This document shows, one piece after another, positions 26,901 to 34,697 of a DNA stretch of 64,000 nt (within the stretch, counting starts at the first letter, position 1; every line of letters begins with the position of its first letter). The translations under genes were made by a program, and so were the position numbers. The notes under the pieces were generated by a model. It searched no databases, was not told the DNA's origin, and saw only the letters and a list, made by a program, of their open reading frames with translations. The stretch comes from Chitinophaga oryziterrae. GTDB taxonomy: Bacteria > Bacteroidota > Bacteroidia > Chitinophagales > Chitinophagaceae. The DNA lies in NCBI RefSeq assembly GCF_009758125.1, contig NZ_WRXO01000004.1, positions 1-64,000 of the forward strand. The letters are read 5' to 3'.

Positions 26901-26987
26901 GGTGATGGTAACAGGCAGCGTGGTGTAGACGTGGCTACCTATCCACAGGCAAGGAGTTTTGTTTTCGGTGCAACACTTAATTTTTAA
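23910..26987 (+). CDS. SusC/RagA family TonB-linked outer-membrane protein
   Basis: A 1025-residue SusC protein. The signal peptide ends near residue 26 (GVALAQ), followed directly by the carboxypeptidase-like domain (about 28-110: VTGKVTDAGDGSGLPGVNVTV). The TonB-box region has GEVVVVGYG, and the plug runs about 113-235, with the EILKDASSSAIYGTRAANGV signature. A large barrel follows, with ALTNF-type C-terminal strands ending in Phe. No STN domain, so no sigma/FecR signalling is expected. SusD follows at 26996. No regulator is adjacent. Confidence 0.95.
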   Translation: MSHTSFFRKQSFLVILLCLFAGVALAQRTVTGKVTDAGDGSGLPGVNVTVPGTTTGATTDASGHFKLTVPDAGKTLSFSFIGYQAQTVTIGEQAVINVSLQSTTKGLGEVVVVGYGVQNRRDVTGTISTIKGADIKNLPVSDAAQAIQGKVSGVDIVRSDGSPGTEPAIRIRGTGTINNADPLVIIDGVPATGLSDVSPNDIASMEILKDASSSAIYGTRAANGVIIITTKKGGYGEKLKTSFNIYKGVSNVRRYIPLLTAPELVQLKQERYTNDGVAINTFWQDPYYAVQRTDWQRALLRSGQTTNADVSLRGGNATSNYLFSGGYYDEKGLIQNTYFKRYSVRINSEHRIGKRVKVGENLQLTYRQQEGFDTYSSQTGLIFSALRFNPAIPVMNADGTYGSGKANSELGDINNPVFTAQTSDGYNKNYRMLASVYGEVQILDGLVLRANYAYDGTINNQYGFTPKVLDQTRTTDHAALYQRNETDGSELAEVFLTWNKTFAKNHQVTLTGGYSQQTTNGSYYRAERWGYNDETTPQRVLDNGTDIHDASGNYNAATGIASGFMRGFYGYKGKYLFTATFRADGSSKFPKDNRWGYFPAFSAGWRISDETFFKDNVSFVSNLKLTGGWGALGNQRVADFQYLALIKKDQDQRYAFGDNTVTGIWNSTLANPDITWEKAEMTNISLEAGFFQNKLNTTITYFNKNTKDMLVPAPLMDEHGAATVPDRNIGALNNKGWEIEVNYLGGKGEFRYNVAANASFIKNKITKLYEPGTFIGSTTYGRQNQEISRTYVGQSIASFYGWKTDGIYQNQTAIDNDANIKNDPNKANIKPGDVRFLDVNGDGIVNDQDRTYLGNPNPKVTFGVQAGASYKGFDLNLSFAGVLGVKLYNADRMQGLDPTYPYNMYAEAMQRWHGEGTSNSIPRMTLTSDNQNYRTSDRFVESGNYLSLRNATLGYTIPSKVWGRSGVSDVRIYATGQNVFVITKYKGLNPELGYPVSGDGNRQRGVDVATYPQARSFVFGATLNF

Positions 26988-26995
26988 CCTGCTTA

Positions 26996-28468
26996 ATGAT
27001 GATGATTATGAAACGTATGAAATATATATTGCTGATAGGTGCGGTTGGTCTCTTTACGAACGCGTGTAACAAAGTGCTGGATGTAGAAGCAAAAGGAAGT
27101 TATACAAGTGGCAACTATTGGCGTAACGAAAGTGATGCGGTGGATGGCATCTCCGGCATCTATACTCTTTTTCTGAAAGAAGATTATCTCGGCTTCGTTG
27201 AATATACTTATGATAACTGTTCAGACGACCAGTACCATGCAGGAGATCATCCCGAGGATGACCTGATAGAGAAATTCACCTTCGATGCTTCCAATCCTTC
27301 TTTGAAATTGCCATGGAAATGGAAGTATGAAACGATTAACCGGGCGGACAATGCGTTAATCTATATTCCTAAAATCACGAATATTGATCCTGATGTGAAG
27401 AACCGTTGCCTTGGTGAAGCATATTTCCTCCGTGCATTCGCTTACTGGCGACTGGCATTGGTGTATGGTGAAGTACCATTAGTTTCTGAAGCAGATGTAC
27501 TGGCAGGGAATTACAATAATCCAAAATCTTCTGTTGACTCTGTGCATGCACAGATAGAGTCAGACCTGTTAAAGGCAGCAGACCTGCTTCCTGAAGCATA
27601 CAGCGCAGGCCGTGTAAATAAAGGTTCAGCCTGGGGATTGCTGGCCAAATTATACCTCTATGAGGATAATCTGGATAAGGCAATTGAGTTCGGTACGAAG
27701 GTAACGACCAACACCAATTATGCGCTGGCGCCTACTTACGCTGCCAACTTCGTAGCAGCTACCAGCAATAACAGCGAAATGCTGCTGAACGTACAGACTA
27801 CTGATGGCTGGGGGTATTCCGACTTCACTACCTATCATGGTCCGCGTGAGTGGGGTGGCTGGAACTTCTTCCAACCTGTAAAAGGACTGGTAGACGAATT
27901 TGAAGCAGGGGATCCCCGTAAAGATGTATGTATCATGAAACCAGGAGATCAGATCGACATAGGAACCGGAATTGCGACCTATACAGCGAGCCTGTCAACA
28001 ACCGGTTATCATTACGGTAAGTTCACCAACTGGAAAAGCTCCGGTGGATTGAACTATTCACTGAAATACCCTTTATTACGCAGTGCCGATATCTACCTGG
28101 TGGTAGCAGAAGCTAAAATCCGTAAATCAGGCGCCGGTGCCGGTGATGCTGAGATCAACGCGATCCGTAAACGTGCTTCTGCGAGTCTTACTCCGGTAAG
28201 TGGTGCAGGGATGACTGCATTAATGCACGAAAGAAGGGTGGAACTGTGTGGTGAAAATGAACGTCACCAGGACCTGATGCGTTGGGATAGAGCAGGGCTT
28301 GTTAATATCGTTAGTATTTATGGTCAACCCAAGCTGGGTTCTGACGGGCAGGTAATAGAGGCTGCTCGTACATTCACCAAGCCCAGAAACTATTATTTCC
28401 CACTGCCTCAGTCGGAAATAGACAGGAGTAAGGGTGTGCTGATACAGAATTCGAACTATACTAATTAA
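26996..28468 (+). CDS. RagB/SusD family nutrient-uptake lipoprotein
   Basis: A 490-residue SusD protein. Several Met codons open the frame; 27008 or 27017 (MKRMKYILLIGAVGLFTNAC) gives the best lipoprotein signal. Typical features are YTSGNYWRNESDAVDGISG near the start, RADNALIYIPKI, and AEAYFLRAFAYWRLALVYG in the TPR-like region. The C-terminal RRVELCGENERHQDLMRW is the SusD signature, and it ends with YFPLPQSEID. It pairs with the SusC gene ending 9 bases upstream. Confidence 0.94.
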   Translation: MMMIMKRMKYILLIGAVGLFTNACNKVLDVEAKGSYTSGNYWRNESDAVDGISGIYTLFLKEDYLGFVEYTYDNCSDDQYHAGDHPEDDLIEKFTFDASNPSLKLPWKWKYETINRADNALIYIPKITNIDPDVKNRCLGEAYFLRAFAYWRLALVYGEVPLVSEADVLAGNYNNPKSSVDSVHAQIESDLLKAADLLPEAYSAGRVNKGSAWGLLAKLYLYEDNLDKAIEFGTKVTTNTNYALAPTYAANFVAATSNNSEMLLNVQTTDGWGYSDFTTYHGPREWGGWNFFQPVKGLVDEFEAGDPRKDVCIMKPGDQIDIGTGIATYTASLSTTGYHYGKFTNWKSSGGLNYSLKYPLLRSADIYLVVAEAKIRKSGAGAGDAEINAIRKRASASLTPVSGAGMTALMHERRVELCGENERHQDLMRWDRAGLVNIVSIYGQPKLGSDGQVIEAARTFTKPRNYYFPLPQSEIDRSKGVLIQNSNYTN

Positions 28469-28530
28469 AAATCATTGTCGTTTAGTTAAGCTCCGGGGAG
28501 CGACGTTTGTAGAAAATATTCATATTCTCT

Positions 28531-28567
28531 TTAATAGGGGGTGACTAAACAGGTCACCCCCTATTAA
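28531..28567 (+). terminator. Hairpin downstream of SusD, 15-bp stem
   Basis: Bases 28531-28545 pair perfectly with 28553-28567 around loop TAAACAG. A T-rich (ATATTAG) rather than poly-T tail follows, so it could terminate or protect the susCD mRNA. Confidence 0.65.
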
Positions 28568-28714
28568 TATTAGCCATGTCAGATGCCTCCCGATGTCAAA
28601 CTAAAAGACATTGACAAATTTTACTATTTCCTGCTATAGTAATTCTTCTCACATCTTAATCTATTGATAGTCAGAAATAAAGGTGTTGAGACCTTAGTTG
28701 ATGCTTATTGCCAG

Positions 28715-28790
28715 TTTAAGCTACCTATAAGCTAGTATAAGCCCCATATAAGCTCCCTCATAGTCCCCTCATAGCCCCCTATAAGCCCAC
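28715..28790. repeat. Tandem array, about seven 11-bp units
   Basis: Units begin TATAAGC or TCATAG followed by CCC/CTCC at an 11-bp period (one unit is 10 bp): 28715, 28726, 28736, 28747, 28758, 28769 and 28780. The last unit is one arm of the hairpin 28776-28815. The same 11-bp architecture with different sequence occurs at 1417-1471 and 31756-31799. Confidence 0.85.
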
Positions 28791-28815
28791 CTTATTTAGA
28801 GAGGGCTTATAGGGG
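28776..28815. repeat. Hairpin fused to the 11-bp array
   Basis: CCCCTATAAGCCC (28776-28788) pairs perfectly with GGGCTTATAGGGG (28803-28815), loop 14 bases. No T-run follows. The left arm is the last tandem unit. Confidence 0.8.
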
Positions 28816-28878
28816 AGTTATAAAGAATTTGCAGGAGAGTTTATGCTATTTCAGAGAAGACTGTTGCTAGGAACTCAG

Positions 28879-28906
28879 AGCTCCTGACGGAGCCTGTTAT
28901 GTTTTG
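28879..28906 (+). repeat. Direct repeat flanking the RiPP cluster, left copy
   Basis: 28 bases, with a small GCTCC/GGAGC hairpin, match 29645-29672 at 26 positions. The two copies bracket the three precursor genes. Confidence 0.7.
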
Positions 28907-28971
28907 CTTAACCGGCTGATTGTCCGTTGCAGTGGGATGGATTAAATTAAGGTCATTAAAACCTCTCACAC

Positions 28972-29118
28972 ATGAAAAAGGACAATTCAAAAAAATTAAA
29001 CCTGGGGAAGATTAAAATTGCTAATCTGAGTACGGCCAGTACTGTTAAGCAGCAGGCCGTTACCGGATCATGGATTTGCTCAATCACCATCATTTGTGCC
29101 GGTGTTGATACACTGTAA
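28972..29118 (+). CDS. RiPP precursor peptide 1 (class I lanthipeptide-like)
   Basis: A 48-codon gene. The leader (MKKDNSKKLNLGKIKIANLS) nearly matches those of peptides 2 and 3. The core is rich in Ser/Thr, with Cys36 and Cys42 (TGSWICSITIICAG). The K-K-L-x-L-x-K-x-x-I-A-x-L leader is the pattern of Bacteroidota class I lanthipeptides, including pinensin-type precursors of Chitinophaga. Lanthionine rings from Ser/Thr and the two Cys are inferred. No dehydratase, cyclase, protease or exporter gene lies next to it. A terminator follows at 29138. Confidence 0.75.
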   Translation: MKKDNSKKLNLGKIKIANLSTASTVKQQAVTGSWICSITIICAGVDTL

Positions 29119-29137
29119 TTCCGTTTAGTTATTGATG

Positions 29138-29170
29138 GTCCCGCTGTGCATTACCAGCGGGACTTTTTTA
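29138..29170 (+). terminator. Intrinsic terminator after precursor 1
   Basis: A 9-bp stem GTCCCGCTG/CAGCGGGAC (29138-29146 with 29155-29163) is followed by TTTTTT. It isolates precursor 1 from 2 and 3. Confidence 0.9.
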
Positions 29171-29254
29171 TGCCCTGAAAGGGTGAGTTTCACTGAGGTT
29201 TTATTGCAGTGATATCCGGTAATTTACCTGATATAACCATAAAATCATATCATC

Positions 29255-29389
29255 ATGAAAAAGGAAAGTTCAAAGAAACTGCAACTTGTAAAGATTAAGA
29301 TCGCTACGTTAACTGAAACTGCTGCTGTGAAGAGCCCTATCCAGCCGACCACAACGGTTCAACACACTTTTGATTGCAGAAAAGGCTGA
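29255..29389 (+). CDS. RiPP precursor peptide 2
   Basis: A 44-codon gene. The leader MKKESSKKLQLVKIKIATL is followed by a core with a Thr cluster (PTTTVQHTFDC) and one Cys (Cys41) near the end (DCRKG). Same family as precursors 1 and 3. It is probably transcribed separately from precursor 1 because of the terminator, and possibly together with precursor 3 (30 bases downstream). Confidence 0.72.
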   Translation: MKKESSKKLQLVKIKIATLTETAAVKSPIQPTTTVQHTFDCRKG

Positions 29390-29419
29390 TTTTTTTTATA
29401 ACCATAAACCCTCATAATT

Positions 29420-29551
29420 ATGAAAAAGGAAAGTTCAAAGAAACTGAGCCTTGGTAAAATCAAGATTGCAGATCTGAGCCAGACTACCGCATCAAAGAAA
29501 CTGGCAGCTCCAACAACAACAGTGTGGACGTCCAGGTTTACGATTTGCTAG
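29420..29551 (+). CDS. RiPP precursor peptide 3
   Basis: A 43-codon gene. The leader is MKKESSKKLSLGKIKIADLS. The core has PTTTVWTSRFTIC and ends in its only Cys (Cys43). The first eight codons are identical in protein to precursor 2, with nearly identical DNA, indicating recent duplication. The core differs, as expected if cores diversify. Confidence 0.72.
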   Translation: MKKESSKKLSLGKIKIADLSQTTASKKLAAPTTTVWTSRFTIC

Positions 29552-29580
29552 AGATCATCTAAACCGTTTTATCGTATTTG

Positions 29581-29617
29581 AGTCCTGCCGGTGTTACTGG
29601 CAGGACTTATTTTTTTG
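29581..29617 (+). terminator. Intrinsic terminator after precursor 3
   Basis: AGTCCTGCC (29581-29589) pairs with GGCAGGACT (29599-29607), followed by TATTTTTTT. Confidence 0.9.
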
Positions 29618-29644
29618 TAATTTTTCGTTCAATGCCGTTTAGTT

Positions 29645-29672
29645 AGCTCCTAACGGAGCCTATTATGTTTTG
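29645..29672 (+). repeat. Direct repeat flanking the RiPP cluster, right copy
   Basis: Matches 28879-28906 at 26 of 28 bases. It may be a recombination scar or part of duplicated leader sequence. Confidence 0.7.
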
Positions 29673-29814
29673 TCGCATATACAGCGCTTAGCTAAAACGA
29701 CATTGAATTTTGGCTCACCTTTCAGTATATGTGTCAGATATACATTAAAAATAGCTGTAAGTATTGTGTATGTTAAATTCTGTCATTACCTTGTTGCTGG
29801 TTAATTCCGCTGTT

Positions 29815-31728
29815 ATGACAAAAATCACATCTTTCGTTTATCTGTTATTTTTTAGCTGTATGTCCTTTGCACAGACGATTACTGTGCAGGTTTCCAAGCC
29901 ACAGGCGGTTGTTCAACCAACGATGTGGGGGATCTTTTTTGAGGATATCAATTTCTCTGCAGATGGAGGATTATATGCGGAGCTGGTTAAGAACCGGTCT
30001 TTTGAGTTTACGCAGCCACTGATGGGGTGGAAGCAGGCGGACAAAAAAGGGAAAATACTGATCGTGAACCGTGCGGATAATAAGGCCAATCCCCGTTATG
30101 CGCATATTACGGGAGAAGTGGGCCTGGTGAATGAGGGTTTCAGGGGAATGGGACTTACGCAGAATGAGCAGTATAATTTTTCTATATGGGCGCGTGGGAA
30201 TGCCGGGGTAAATGTGGCGCTGGTGAATGAAAAAGGGGAAGATATCGGGCATGGCAGTATCGCTGTTGCCGGTAATGAATGGAAGAAATATACGGTATCC
30301 CTTACGGCTGTGCAGACAGTGGCGAAGGGAGCTTTGAAAGTGTCATTTTCGGGGGAAGCGGATGTGGATATGATCTCCCTGTTCCCGGCCAATACCTGGA
30401 AACAGCGTCCCGGTGGTCTGAGGGCAGATCTGGTGCAGTTGCTGGCAGACCTTCATCCGGGGTTTGTACGTTTTCCCGGGGGATGTATCGTGGAAGGGCG
30501 CGATCTGGCGAACCGTTATCAATGGAAGAATACAGTAGGAAAGGTGGAAGACCGTACGCAGATCGTGAACCGCTGGAATACGGAGTTCAGTCACAGGGCC
30601 CCGGGGGATTACTTCCAGAGTTATGGGCTGGGGTTCTTTGAGTATTTCCAGCTGGCGGAGGATATAGGGGCTTCACCATTGCCTATTTTGAATTGCGGGA
30701 TGGCTTGTCAGTATAATACGGGAGAAGTGGCAGAGGATGTGGATAGTTATATCCAGGATGCGCTGGACCTGATAGAATTTGCAAATGGTACTGTGGATAC
30801 ACGCTGGGGAAAATTAAGGACAGATATGGGGCATCCTGCGCCTTTTAACCTTAAGATGATGGGCGTGGGGAATGAGCAGTGGGATAGTCAGTATGTTTCC
30901 CGGTATAAACTCTTTGAAAAGGCGTTGAAGGGGAAACATCCGGAGATCAGGTTAGTGTCCAGTGTAGGGCCATCTCCTGATGGAGACCGGTTTGATTACC
31001 TATGGTCAGAGATGAAAGCGGCACATGCAGACCTGGTGGATGAGCATTATTATATGTCGCCCGACTGGTTCCTGCAAAATGCCCGCAGATACGATAATTA
31101 TGACCGCAATGCGCCTAAGATCTTTGCAGGGGAGTATGCCGCACATGTGAAGGATAAGGAGAAGGACGGGGCTGAAACGCGTAATACCTGGGGAAGCGCC
31201 CTGGCAGAAGCGGCATTTATGACAGGACTGGAAAGGAATGCGGATGTGGTGCAGATGGCCTCTTATGCCCCTTTACTGGCACATGTGGATGCCTGGCAAT
31301 GGCGTCCGGACCTGATCTGGTTTGATAACCTGCGGTCTGTAGGCACGCCTAATTACTATGTACAGAAGCTGTTCGCGAATAACAGGGGGGTACAAACTGT
31401 TCCCGTATTGAGCAACGGGCATACGCTGGCCGGGGAAGATAGCCTGTATGCCAGTGCAACGATTGATCCTGCCAAACGTCTGGTGTTTCTGAAGGTGGTG
31501 AATGCATCCGGTAAACCGCTGACTTATACTATCAGGCCGGAAGGGCCGAAGGGATATAGAATAGCGTCGCAGCAGGTATTGACGGCTACTGACAAAGGGG
31601 ATTTTAATACACTGGACAATCCCGGGGTGGTAAAACCTGTGGAACTGAAGAAAGCAGGAGATAAGAAGGGTAAGGTGGTGCTGGCCCCGAATTCCCTGAA
31701 TTTGTTCGTAATGAGTTATTCCCTGTAG
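29815..31728 (+). CDS. GH51 alpha-L-arabinofuranosidase, exported
   Basis: A 637-residue enzyme. Start chosen at ATG 29815, where a Sec signal peptide begins (MTKITSFVYLLFFSCMSFAQ); the longer frame from 29764 has no signal. A carbohydrate-binding-like beta domain lies near 90-190 (SIWARGNAGVNVALV). The clan GH-A barrel carries the acid/base Glu354 (GVGNEQWDS) and nucleophile Glu440 (KIFAGEYAAH), with LVDEHYYMSPDW between them. The C-terminal beta-sandwich ends SLNLFVMSYSL. It releases terminal arabinofuranose from arabinan or arabinoxylan, as known for the family. It stands alone between the RiPP genes and the efflux operon. Confidence 0.93.
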   Translation: MTKITSFVYLLFFSCMSFAQTITVQVSKPQAVVQPTMWGIFFEDINFSADGGLYAELVKNRSFEFTQPLMGWKQADKKGKILIVNRADNKANPRYAHITGEVGLVNEGFRGMGLTQNEQYNFSIWARGNAGVNVALVNEKGEDIGHGSIAVAGNEWKKYTVSLTAVQTVAKGALKVSFSGEADVDMISLFPANTWKQRPGGLRADLVQLLADLHPGFVRFPGGCIVEGRDLANRYQWKNTVGKVEDRTQIVNRWNTEFSHRAPGDYFQSYGLGFFEYFQLAEDIGASPLPILNCGMACQYNTGEVAEDVDSYIQDALDLIEFANGTVDTRWGKLRTDMGHPAPFNLKMMGVGNEQWDSQYVSRYKLFEKALKGKHPEIRLVSSVGPSPDGDRFDYLWSEMKAAHADLVDEHYYMSPDWFLQNARRYDNYDRNAPKIFAGEYAAHVKDKEKDGAETRNTWGSALAEAAFMTGLERNADVVQMASYAPLLAHVDAWQWRPDLIWFDNLRSVGTPNYYVQKLFANNRGVQTVPVLSNGHTLAGEDSLYASATIDPAKRLVFLKVVNASGKPLTYTIRPEGPKGYRIASQQVLTATDKGDFNTLDNPGVVKPVELKKAGDKKGKVVLAPNSLNLFVMSYSL

Positions 31729-31755
31729 ACAAAGTGCGCGGTTAATATGCTTCAG

Positions 31756-31799
31756 ACATGAAGGAGACATGAAGGAGGTATGAAGGAGAGTAGGTTGAG
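31756..31799. repeat. Tandem array, four 11-bp units
   Basis: Units ACATGAAGGAG (twice), GTATGAAGGAG and AGTAGGTTGAG at an exact 11-bp period, 27 bases after the GH51 stop. Third locus of the 11-bp class in this window. Confidence 0.8.
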
Positions 31800-31923
31800 C
31801 CGGTGGGGTTAGACTGAGTAAATTGAATAGATGAACAGGCAGGCGGGCAGGTTTGAGAGATTGGGAAGGCTGAGTAGTATCCGGCCTACTGTTAAGTACT
31901 GTTAACTAACATTAATTATTGTT

Positions 31924-31958
31924 AAACATAAAGCCCGCCACCGGCGGGCTTTATGTTT
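31924..31958. terminator. Intrinsic terminator, 16-bp stem, 3-nt loop
   Basis: AAACATAAAGCCCGCC pairs perfectly with GGCGGGCTTTATGTTT around loop ACC. Ends the GH51 transcript. AT pairs at the base can serve either strand. Confidence 0.85.
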
Positions 31959-32111
31959 GCAAGAACCCCTGCCACAAACATTCTGGCCATCCCTGTGTTA
32001 TAATTATCAGACATTCCCCTCAAATGAGAGCCCTTTCCTGTGGCACGCTTTTTATGACTTTATTTGTGTAGAATGACGAGTATGGCAGAGGGTTTTGGGA
32101 AAAGTATTAAT

Positions 32112-33428
32112 ATGGTCAATAAACACATGCGCAGGCTTATCCTTTATCTTATTCTTTTTAAGGCATTTCCTTTATACGCACAGGATAGTACCACCATAAC
32201 AAGATGGGACCTGCAGCAATGCCTCGATTATGCAAAGCAGAATAACATTACATTAAACAGTCTTCGTTTAAGTGCAAGGAGTGCGGAACAGGACCAGTTA
32301 TTGTCCAGATCAGCTGTATTGCCCAACTTATCCGCTTCATTATCACCTACTTTAACGCATGTGAAATCTACCGGTAACGGAGATTTTACACCTTCGTTCA
32401 ATACGTCTGCCAGTTCTTCTGTTACCCTGTATAATGGGGGATATCTGAAAAATGATATCAAACAAAAGGACCTGCTGGCAAAAGTAGCAGGACTGGACCT
32501 GCTGGCGTCGGAAAATGATATCACCTTACAGATTACCCAGGCTTATCTCAATATTCTCCTGGCGAAAGAAAATATCGTGTATGTACGGGATGTGGTGGCT
32601 ACCTCTGAAGCGCAACTGAAACAGGAACAGCATTTCTTTGATGCAGGTTCTGTGGCCAGGAAAGACCTGGTACAGATACAGGCACAGCTGGCCAATGACA
32701 GGTATACACTGGTGACTGCACAAAACACCCACCGTCAGAATATCCTTACATTAAAGCAGTTATTGCAACTGCCTACGGATACTGCTTTTGAAGTAGTAGA
32801 GCCGGATACGCTGATGGCTGCTGCACTACTTTCTCCGTTAAGGGATGTACAGCAATATGCACTGGCAAACAGACCGGAAGTAAAAAGCAGTGAACTGAGC
32901 GTGCAATCCGCACAACTGGAACTGCAGAAAGTCCGGGCGGGGTATTTACCTACCCTCACCGCCGGAGCCGGTATAGGGACCAGCTTCGGGGCCAACACTT
33001 ATTACTCGTATGTAAAGCAGCTGGACAATAACTTCTATCAGCAGATAGGCGTTACGTTATCTGTTCCTATTTTCAGCAGGAGAGCCAACAGGGTGAATGA
33101 AGAGAAATCAAAACTGGAAGTAGGGCAGGCACAACTCACCTTGCAGAATACACGCACTGTTTTATCTCAGGAGATTGAACAGGCTTATATCAATGTAGAA
33201 AATGCGCAGTCGCAGTATGATGCAGCGGTGGAACAACTGCGTTATACGCAGGAAAGTTACCGGATCGCGAATGAACAGTTGAAGATAGGGGCCGCGAATA
33301 CAGTGGAGGTACTGCAACAGAAGAACCTGTATGTACAGGCGTTACAATCTTATATCCAGGCTAAATACAGCTCGGCGCTCTATATCAGGATCTACGATTT
33401 TTACAGGGGTATTCCCGTTAAGTTATAA
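32112..33428 (+). CDS. TolC family outer-membrane efflux protein
   Basis: Start placed at ATG 32112; 32127 is equally possible. Both put the signal peptide (MRRLILYLILFKAFPLYAQ) at the N-terminus, while the longer frame does not. About 438 residues with two OEP repeats: LSARSAEQDQLLSRSAVLP ... ITLQITQAYLNILLAKENI, and LSVQSAQLELQKVRAGYLPTL ... EQAYINVENAQSQYDAAVEQL. It forms the outer-membrane channel of the tripartite pump encoded with the next three genes, 12 bases upstream of the adaptor. Confidence 0.92.
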   Translation: MVNKHMRRLILYLILFKAFPLYAQDSTTITRWDLQQCLDYAKQNNITLNSLRLSARSAEQDQLLSRSAVLPNLSASLSPTLTHVKSTGNGDFTPSFNTSASSSVTLYNGGYLKNDIKQKDLLAKVAGLDLLASENDITLQITQAYLNILLAKENIVYVRDVVATSEAQLKQEQHFFDAGSVARKDLVQIQAQLANDRYTLVTAQNTHRQNILTLKQLLQLPTDTAFEVVEPDTLMAAALLSPLRDVQQYALANRPEVKSSELSVQSAQLELQKVRAGYLPTLTAGAGIGTSFGANTYYSYVKQLDNNFYQQIGVTLSVPIFSRRANRVNEEKSKLEVGQAQLTLQNTRTVLSQEIEQAYINVENAQSQYDAAVEQLRYTQESYRIANEQLKIGAANTVEVLQQKNLYVQALQSYIQAKYSSALYIRIYDFYRGIPVKL

Positions 33429-33440
33429 AATTATCTACGG

Positions 33441-34697
33441 ATGAAGAATAAGAAGAAGGTAATTATAGCAATATTGATACTACTGGCAGGCGTTGCCGTG
33501 TGGTATTTCTTTTTCAGAAAACAGGAACAGCCGGTCGTGATTGAAACACAGAAGCCCACCTACGGACGTATATTCACCAGTGTAACGGCAACAGGTGCTG
33601 TGCAGCCGGTAGATACCGTGGCCGTGGGTACACAGGTGTCCGGGACATTGAAATATATCTATGCTGATTTTAACTCCAAAGTGAAGAAGGGAGAATTGCT
33701 GGGAGAGCTGGACAAGATCCTGCTACAGGCGGAAGTAGACCGTAATAAAGGATCGCTGGCCAGTGCACAGAGCCAGTTGATTTACCAGGAAGCACAGTTT
33801 AAAAGAGAGGATCAGTTATATAAAGTAGGCGCAGTAAGCAAAGCAGATTATGATAACCAGTATTACCTGTATACCGCGGCTAAAGCCGGTGTGGAAAGTG
33901 CAAGGGCTTCCTTACAATCTGCACAAAGGAATTTGTCGTTCGCAGATATTTATTCTCCTATAGATGGCGTGGTCTTAAGCAGGAGTGTGAGCGTAGGACA
34001 GACAGTAGCGGCGAGTTTCAGTACCCCGACCTTATTCGTTATTGCAAAAGATATTACTAAAATGCAGGTACAGGCAAGTGTGGATGAAGCGGATATTGGT
34101 AATGTAGCGGATAGTCAGCGTGTATCTTTTACCGTAGATGCCTATCTGGATGATGAATTTGCCGGGAAGGTGCAGGAAATAAGATTACGTCCTGCAGTAT
34201 CTTCTAACGTGGTAACGTACACGACTATCATCAGTGCGCCAAATGATGATATGAAACTCAAGCCTGGTATGACGGCAACGGTAACTATTTATACGAAAGA
34301 GAAAGAAAATGTGATGCTGATACCTGCGAAGGCGCTGATGTTCAAACCGGATTCTTCCATGTCTAAAAAGTTTGTGGTAATAGCTATTGCACCGGCAGCA
34401 GCGGAGAAACATAAGAGCTCCAAACCGGTAACAGGCGGCAGCAGGGATACGATACGCAATAAAACGGCTGATCATGCAAAGGTCGCTGCTGCTAATTATG
34501 TATGGGTGCAGCAGGGAGATACATTATTGCAGAAGAAAGTGGAGATAGGGATGAATGATAATACACATGCAGAGGTTATATCCGGCTTATCGGATGATGA
34601 ATTAGTGATCACAGGTATGCAACGGTTAACGAAAGCAGCAGCAGCTGCAGCAAGTAGTGGTTCCAGTCCGTTTATGCCACAACGTAGAAGACGATGA
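33441..34697 (+). CDS. Periplasmic adaptor of a MacAB-type efflux system
   Basis: A 418-residue membrane-fusion protein. The N-terminal anchor lies at about 6-25 (ILILLAGVAVWYFFF). The barrel-sandwich hybrid has VAVGTQVSGTLKYIYADFNSKVKKGELLGEL. An alpha-hairpin spans about 95-155. The beta-barrel has ADIGNVADSQRVSFTVDAYL. The C-terminal membrane-proximal domain has a Ser/Ala-rich tail ([19 protein letters not shown]). It links the ATPase/permease to TolC. Its stop overlaps the ATPase start (ATGA). Confidence 0.92.
   Translation: MKNKKKVIIAILILLAGVAVWYFFFRKQEQPVVIETQKPTYGRIFTSVTATGAVQPVDTVAVGTQVSGTLKYIYADFNSKVKKGELLGELDKILLQAEVDRNKGSLASAQSQLIYQEAQFKREDQLYKVGAVSKADYDNQYYLYTAAKAGVESARASLQSAQRNLSFADIYSPIDGVVLSRSVSVGQTVAASFSTPTLFVIAKDITKMQVQASVDEADIGNVADSQRVSFTVDAYLDDEFAGKVQEIRLRPAVSSNVVTYTTIISAPNDDMKLKPGMTATVTIYTKEKENVMLIPAKALMFKPDSSMSKKFVVIAIAPAAAEKHKSSKPVTGGSRDTIRNKTADHAKVAAANYVWVQQGDTLLQKKVEIGMNDNTHAEVISGLSDDELVITGMQRLTKAAAAAASSGSSPFMPQRRRR

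Larger units (their letters stand above)
31729..32111. other. Intergenic region between GH51 and the efflux operon
   Basis: It holds the 11-bp array (31756-31799), a GTTAA-rich stretch (31895-31925) and the terminator (31924-31958). Nothing gene-like. Confidence 0.5.

Noticed and set aside
28972..31728. RiPP genes and GH51 as one functional operon
   Set aside because: Two strong terminators separate the precursors from each other and from the GH51 gene.
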